Assembly (NCBI GenBank): GCA_014239555.1 | Contig: JAAZYR010000009.1 | Coordinates: 62,001 to 126,000 of the forward strand | Reading direction: 5' to 3' | From: Acidimicrobiales bacterium | Lineage (GTDB): Bacteria; Actinomycetota; Acidimicrobiia; Acidimicrobiales; Poriferisodalaceae | DNA length: 64,000 nt | Shown: positions 59,933 to 64,000 of the stretch, one piece after another | Numbering within the stretch: the first letter of the stretch is position 1 | Layout: the number at the start of each line of letters is the position of its first letter | Translations under genes and position numbers: made by a program | The notes under the pieces: generated by a model | What the model was told of the DNA's origin: nothing | What the model saw: the letters and a program-made list of their open reading frames with translations, nothing else | Databases searched by the model: none

Positions 59933-62365
59933 ATGACCATGTTGGGGGACTACCGAGTCATCGAGTTGGCAGACGAACGAGGCCAGCTCGCGGGACACGT
60001 TTTGGCGTCCTTGGGGGCCGAAGTCATCACCATCGAACCTCCAGGCGGTTCCAGTTCCCGCACGATCGGGCCATTCGCCGGCGACGTTGTGTCAGATGAC
60101 ACTTCGTTGTGGCATTGGTCGTACAACCGGGGAAAGCAATCTGTCGTTCTAGATCTGGAAACCGTTGAGGGCCGCGAGGAGCTGCTTCGTCTTACTGATG
60201 GTGCCGACATCGTCATCGAAGCGTTCGGACCAAATGTTCTACACGGGTTAGGGCTCGGTTATGAGGTGATGAATGAGAGAAACCCTGCTCTCATTCATCT
60301 ATCGATATCGGCGTTCGGAGACGACGGACCTAAGGCATTCTGGGAGGCGACGGATCTGACCATCATGGCTTCGGGGGGTCAGATGAGCCTGGCCGGAGAT
60401 TTAGATCGCGCTCCCCTTCGCATTCCGCTCCCCCAGGCGTACCTGCACGTATCTTCAGAAGCAGTGGGCGCTGCCTTGATTGCTCTCTATGAACGTCAGC
60501 ATAATTCGGGGTTAGGTCAGCACATAAATCTCTCCGCTCAGGCATCCACCCTGCAAGCAAGCCAAACCAACATGGTCGCGTCAGCTATTAACGCTCCCCC
60601 AGCAATCCGTTCTGCTGGTGGAGTCACCATTTCCGACATCTACGTTCAGCTGATGTGGCCATGCGCAGATGGACACGTTTCCGTCACTGTTTTGTTCGGT
60701 CCCGCCCTCGGGCCGTTCACGAGAAACCTCATGGAATGGGTGTTCGAGGAAGGCTTCTGCGACGAGGCCACCCGTGACAAGGATTGGCTGAACTATGCGG
60801 AACTCATTTTTTCGGGTCAGGAACCTGTCACAGAATACGACCGAGTAAAAACAGTCATCGGCGAGTTCTGCGCCACCAAAACCAAAGCAGAACTCTTCGA
60901 AGAGGCGTTCGTTCGCCGGCTACTTATCGCACCCGTAACAACCACTGAAGATGTCCTAAACAACCCCCACCTGACCGAGCGAGACATATGGGAAGACATC
61001 CAAATTGGTGATCAGGTCGTGCGTTTTCCTGGGCGGATGGCGATCTTTTCTGAAACTCCCCAAGTTCCCCTCCCCCAACCACCAACCATCGGGGAACACA
61101 CCACCCAAGTGTTGGCTCAACCACACAGAAAACCCAACGTGGCAATCGCCCCCATACCTAACCGGCAAGGTAAAGCCCTTGAAGGACTCAAGATCTTGGA
61201 TTTCATGTGGGTGATGGCGGGACCCGCAGGGAGTCGAGTCCTCGCCGACTACGGAGCAAACATCGTCCGTATCGATTCCGAAGCACGAATGGACACAGCC
61301 CGAACGTTGCAGCCTTTCCGAAACGACGAGGGTCTACCGGACAACTCGGCCCTGTACAGCAACATGAATGCAGGTAAGCGAGGATTGTCGCTCGACCTCA
61401 CTAAACCTGAAGCCATCGAGGTAGTGCACGATCTCGTTCGATGGGCCGATGTGGTGTTGGAATCATTCTCACCCAAAGGCATGGCAGGTTTTGGACTGGA
61501 CTACGAGTCGTTAAGAAAAATCAAACCGGATGTGGTGATGGCATCGAGTTGCATCATGGGCCAAACCGGTCCGTACACCCAATTAGCGGGTTACGGAACA
61601 ATGGCCTCCGCGATTTCGGGGTTCTTTGAGCCGACCGGATGGCCTGATCGTTCACCGAGTGGCCCATTTGGCGCCTACACCGACTACATTTCCCCGCGCT
61701 TTCTTGTGAGTTGTGTGATGGCTGCCGTCGAACATCATCGGAGCACAGGTCAGGGGCAATACATCGACTTCAGTCAAGGTGAAGCGTCCATGCAACAGCT
61801 AACCCCGCTTCTATTGGACTGGACTGTGAACCGTCGTTTGTGGGATCGAATGGGCAACCGCGATCATGTGCACGCTCCTCATGCGGTGTTTCGGTCCAAG
61901 GGTGACGATGAGTGGGTGGCGGTCGTGGTGACTAACGATCACCAGTGGCAGGCGTTATGTGAACTCATTGGTGCACCTGAACTCACCGAACTTGACGTTG
62001 ACGCTCGTCGCGCCCGTCAAGATGAACTCGAAGCCAGGATCGAGGTATGGACGGCAGAACGTTCGTGCACCGAGGCAATGACGACATGTCAGAGTGCTGG
62101 CATTCCGGCCCATCGAGTTCAAAACACCGGCCACTGCCTTGATGACCCCCAGTTGGCTCACCGAAACCACTTCATCGAAGTTGGCCACGCAACTCAGGGA
62201 ACAACGACGGTGGAAAACACCCGATTCGGTTTGTCGCGTACCCCAGCAAACGTCGTGTACGGGGGCCCAGTTTGGGGCGAACACAACTGGGAAATATTGA
62301 CTGAAGAACTTGGCTATGACCCCGAGCGGATCGCTGAGCTGGCGATTGCTGAGGTGCTGGGTTAG
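59933..62365 (+). CDS. Double-domain CaiB/BaiF (class III) CoA-transferase
   Basis: An 810-residue fusion of two class III CoA-transferase domains (about 1-390 and 415-810). Each repeats the family blocks: NRGKQSVVLDLETVEG and MNAGKRGLSLDLTKPE, VIEAFGPN and VLESFSPKG. In domain 2, D584 (YTDYI) is at the catalytic Asp position. Ungapped alignment of domain 1 puts L171 there, so domain 1 appears inactive. Single-domain enzymes of ~400 residues work as interlocked dimers; here one chain could mimic the dimer. Its stop overlaps the convergent membrane-protein stop by 4 nt. ATG 59939 is an alternative start. Confidence 0.92.
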   Translation: MTMLGDYRVIELADERGQLAGHVLASLGAEVITIEPPGGSSSRTIGPFAGDVVSDDTSLWHWSYNRGKQSVVLDLETVEGREELLRLTDGADIVIEAFGPNVLHGLGLGYEVMNERNPALIHLSISAFGDDGPKAFWEATDLTIMASGGQMSLAGDLDRAPLRIPLPQAYLHVSSEAVGAALIALYERQHNSGLGQHINLSAQASTLQASQTNMVASAINAPPAIRSAGGVTISDIYVQLMWPCADGHVSVTVLFGPALGPFTRNLMEWVFEEGFCDEATRDKDWLNYAELIFSGQEPVTEYDRVKTVIGEFCATKTKAELFEEAFVRRLLIAPVTTTEDVLNNPHLTERDIWEDIQIGDQVVRFPGRMAIFSETPQVPLPQPPTIGEHTTQVLAQPHRKPNVAIAPIPNRQGKALEGLKILDFMWVMAGPAGSRVLADYGANIVRIDSEARMDTARTLQPFRNDEGLPDNSALYSNMNAGKRGLSLDLTKPEAIEVVHDLVRWADVVLESFSPKGMAGFGLDYESLRKIKPDVVMASSCIMGQTGPYTQLAGYGTMASAISGFFEPTGWPDRSPSGPFGAYTDYISPRFLVSCVMAAVEHHRSTGQGQYIDFSQGEASMQQLTPLLLDWTVNRRLWDRMGNRDHVHAPHAVFRSKGDDEWVAVVVTNDHQWQALCELIGAPELTELDVDARRARQDELEARIEVWTAERSCTEAMTTCQSAGIPAHRVQNTGHCLDDPQLAHRNHFIEVGHATQGTTTVENTRFGLSRTPANVVYGGPVWGEHNWEILTEELGYDPERIAELAIAEVLG

Positions 62366-63192
62366 CGGTACGGCTTTTCGTTGAACGACGAGGTCAGTTG
62401 TTGTTCCCCGAAGCCTTCTGGTGCGCTTCCTGTGGTGACGAACAGGTAAAGCGCGGTTTGGAAGATGCCGTTCAAGGCGGCTGCCACAACCATTGCGAAC
62501 ATCACTGCAAGCACGCCGATGATGAGTAATGGCCAGAAACCGCTCGAAGCACCGACGGCGATAAGGATGATGCCGGGGGCTGCCATGAGCACGGTGAGCA
62601 AACCGAACCCGACTTGGGCTGTGAGGTTTTCGCCCCATGAGGTGCGTAACAGTTGACCGGAACGTTTCAGACCAGCTATCGGTCCGAGGTCGTCAAACAT
62701 GATGACCGGAAGGATGAGGAACGTGATGACGCCCCATGCCATGTTGAACATGCCACGTGCGATCCGTCCAAGTTGTCCGCCTTGACGTTCAATGATCGAC
62801 ATCACAATTCCGACAGTGGTTGCCAACAGGGCCCAAGGCAGGAGTCGATGTAGCCGGCTCGCAGCTCCAGATATTGATGAACCAATAGTGGGGTCACCGC
62901 CGGTGAAGCGTTCATGAGCACCAGAAACCAACGCTCCCTTAAAGAAAGTGTTGATGACGTTCATGCCGAGAAGACCCAAAACCGCTAGGGCGATCATGCC
63001 TCCTCCGCCACTATCGGAGGTGTCTGAGAAGTCGGCTCCGAGTCCCGAAGCAACAATCCACAACACCAAACCGAAAGCAACTGCAGCGACCGCGTTAAGA
63101 ACGGGAAGTACTAGTAGCTCTCGGTCGAGCCTGATTACGGTCATCGAGGATTTCGCTAATCCCCAGGTACGTCGAAACACAGCACTCCTCAC
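62362..63192 (-). CDS. Integral membrane protein (DUF6159-like)
   Basis: A 276-residue protein with about six hydrophobic segments. It has an N-terminal RTWGLAKSSMTVIRLDREL and a loop with SWGENLTAQVGF. This matches a family of uncharacterised actinobacterial and other membrane proteins usually labelled DUF6159. Function unknown. GTG 63192 is used. An 8-bp inverted repeat (63179-63186/63205-63212) spans the start region on this strand. Confidence 0.75.
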   Translation of the reverse strand: MRSAVFRRTWGLAKSSMTVIRLDRELLVLPVLNAVAAVAFGLVLWIVASGLGADFSDTSDSGGGGMIALAVLGLLGMNVINTFFKGALVSGAHERFTGGDPTIGSSISGAASRLHRLLPWALLATTVGIVMSIIERQGGQLGRIARGMFNMAWGVITFLILPVIMFDDLGPIAGLKRSGQLLRTSWGENLTAQVGFGLLTVLMAAPGIILIAVGASSGFWPLLIIGVLAVMFAMVVAAALNGIFQTALYLFVTTGSAPEGFGEQQLTSSFNEKPYR

Positions 63193-63303
63193 ACAAACCA
63201 GTTAAGTGCTGTCAAGGCTACGCCGTTTCCCTATCTCTCAGCACTAACGCGCAACGAGAGCCAGCGACCCGCCGCACCAAAAATTCAGTCATTGCCGAAA
63301 GGC

Positions 63304-63370
63304 ATTATTTATTAGTTTGATAATATATATATTATTAATTTATATATTATTGATAATAAATAGTATTATT
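63304..63370. promoter_or_regulatory. A+T island with palindrome and direct repeats upstream of NrtR-like gene
   Basis: Of 67 bases only 4 are G or C. It contains a perfect 16-bp palindrome (63320-63335) and a direct repeat TTGATAAT at 63317-63324 and 63350-63357, 33 bp apart (about three helical turns). A TATTAT (63364-63369) lies 8 nt before GTG 63378. It is probably a promoter/operator region; the rest of the gap (63193-63303) shows nothing else. Confidence 0.6.
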
Positions 63371-63377
63371 TCGACCA

Positions 63378-64000
63378 GTGGATGCAGAAGCTCTTTTAGA
63401 GGAAGACCCCGTCACCAGCGGCGGCGAGCCGTTAGAGCTCACTTGCAATGTCGCAATATTCACCATCGTAGAGGCACAACTCTCGCTCTTATTGACTGAA
63501 AGGAACCAAGGGCCGTTCCGTTTTCAATGGGAACTCCCAGGCTCCATCCCACAGCCCGACGAAGACCTCCAGGTCACTGCCGCGCGAGCCTACGCTGCAC
63601 TATCCCCCGATGTCTCAACCTCTGAGTTAGAGCAACTCGGCGCCTACGGACTCCCCGGAAGAGACCCACGTCACCGAGCTATTGCTGTGGTGTATTGGGG
63701 AATTGTCACCAACATCGACCTTGATACATTCCAAGACATAGAACCGTCGAACAAACGACTCGTGTCAGTCAGCGAGTTCGCATCAGATGATTTTCGTTTC
63801 GCATTCGATCACGGCGACATCGCATCGGACGCACTGCGCGCACTGCGACGTTCACTCACACAGACCTCCAAAGCCACCGAGCTATGTCCCCCCGAATTCA
63901 CCATCAGCGAACTTCAACGCGTATACGAGATTGTGTTCGAGACAACTGTTTCTGCAGGGAACTTTCATCGCAAAGTCCACAACACCCCAGGTTTTGTCCA
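63378..64000 (+). CDS. NrtR-like Nudix-fold transcriptional regulator (3' truncated by window)
   Basis: 207 residues are visible; the gene continues past the window. The N-terminal half is a Nudix fold, but the Nudix box is degenerate. After G55, D61 replaces the first Glu and the REXXEE core reads ARAYAA (69-74), so the residues needed for Mg binding are lost. The C-terminal part is a winged helix (FTISELQRVYEIVF, then NFHRKVHN), as in NrtR regulators of NAD metabolism. GTG 63378 is the only start after the last in-frame stop. No Shine-Dalgarno; probably leaderless. Confidence 0.8.
   Translation, partial: MDAEALLEEDPVTSGGEPLELTCNVAIFTIVEAQLSLLLTERNQGPFRFQWELPGSIPQPDEDLQVTAARAYAALSPDVSTSELEQLGAYGLPGRDPRHRAIAVVYWGIVTNIDLDTFQDIEPSNKRLVSVSEFASDDFRFAFDHGDIASDALRALRRSLTQTSKATELCPPEFTISELQRVYEIVFETTVSAGNFHRKVHNTPGFV

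Noticed and set aside
63304-63370. A+T island as a replication origin
   Set aside because: No DnaA-box cluster and no dnaA/dnaN nearby; a promoter/operator is simpler.
63317-63499. A 60-codon frame starting with many Ile/Leu residues in the A+T island
   Set aside because: The hydrophobic run is a by-product of AT-rich DNA, and the frame then overlaps the NrtR-like gene.
1-64000. CRISPR array, prophage or insertion sequence
   Set aside because: No regularly spaced repeats, transposase, integrase or phage structural genes were seen on either strand.

Overview
The window (64 kb, roughly mid-50s % G+C by eye) is bacterial chromosome, almost fully coding, with short or overlapping gene junctions. 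No insertion sequence, prophage, CRISPR array or rRNA is visible. Gene content points to an actinobacterium, most likely a marine or aquatic Acidimicrobiia-like lineage. The basis is F420-type enzymes (a Ddn-like nitroreductase, luciferase-like oxidoreductases), a PAC2-family protein, a menaquinone operon, crotonyl-CoA carboxylase/reductase, and many genes whose start codon lies 6-8 nt after a TANNNT -10 hexamer (leaderless layout). The assignment is an inference; no 16S gene is present.

Layout. 1-2.7 kb: the 3' end of an alkylsulfatase-like gene, coupled to a formylglycine-type sulfatase. 2.8-5.6 kb: a 5'-3' exonuclease/VOC pair divergent from an acyl-CoA ligase. 5.7-12.2 kb: menaquinone genes menF-D-H-C behind a two-headed MerR regulator with a clear operator/promoter, and menE convergent. 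12.2-22.2 kb: nucleoside and pentose salvage, with pseudouridine-phosphate glycosidase, uracil phosphoribosyltransferase, methylthioribose-1-phosphate isomerase, an aldolase/dehydrogenase fusion, and a BMP-type nucleoside ABC importer with an intercistronic hairpin. 22.3-26.1 kb: rRNA/tRNA methyltransferase plus ethylmalonyl-CoA pathway genes (epimerase, ccr, thiolase). 26.1-31.5 kb: the conserved block recR-ybaB-dnaX / SRP RNA / tRNA-Ser / tadA / tRNA-Ser / xseA-xseB. 31.7-39.6 kb: S9 peptidase, CapA-like lipoprotein, SURF1, MalY/PatB aminotransferase, TSUP transporter, chorismate synthase, PAC2 protein. 39.7-44.0 kb: a beta-propeller lipoprotein with an unknown partner, then a DUF35/thiolase-like pair lacking the thiolase cysteine. 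44.1-63.2 kb: an acyl-CoA and heterocycle catabolic region (mmsA, acyl-CoA dehydrogenase, PhyH dioxygenase, fused oxoprolinase, LLM oxidoreductases, F420 nitroreductase, double CoA-transferase) with several transporters. 63.2-64 kb: a 94% A+T island in front of a truncated NrtR-like regulator.

How it works together. The window describes an aerobic heterotroph. It makes menaquinone (chorismate synthase and men genes) and assembles cytochrome oxidase (SURF1). It assimilates C2 units via crotonyl-CoA carboxylation, scavenges nucleosides and sulfate esters, and degrades branched or cyclic carboxylic acids as CoA esters. The observations most worth a second look are the MerR operator in front of the men operon, the DUF35/thiolase pair with Ser88 in place of Cys, the half-degenerate double CoA-transferase, the long hairpin between the thiolase gene and recR, and the AT island with the degenerate-Nudix regulator. 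I see no clearly new multi-gene system; these are candidates of varying strength.
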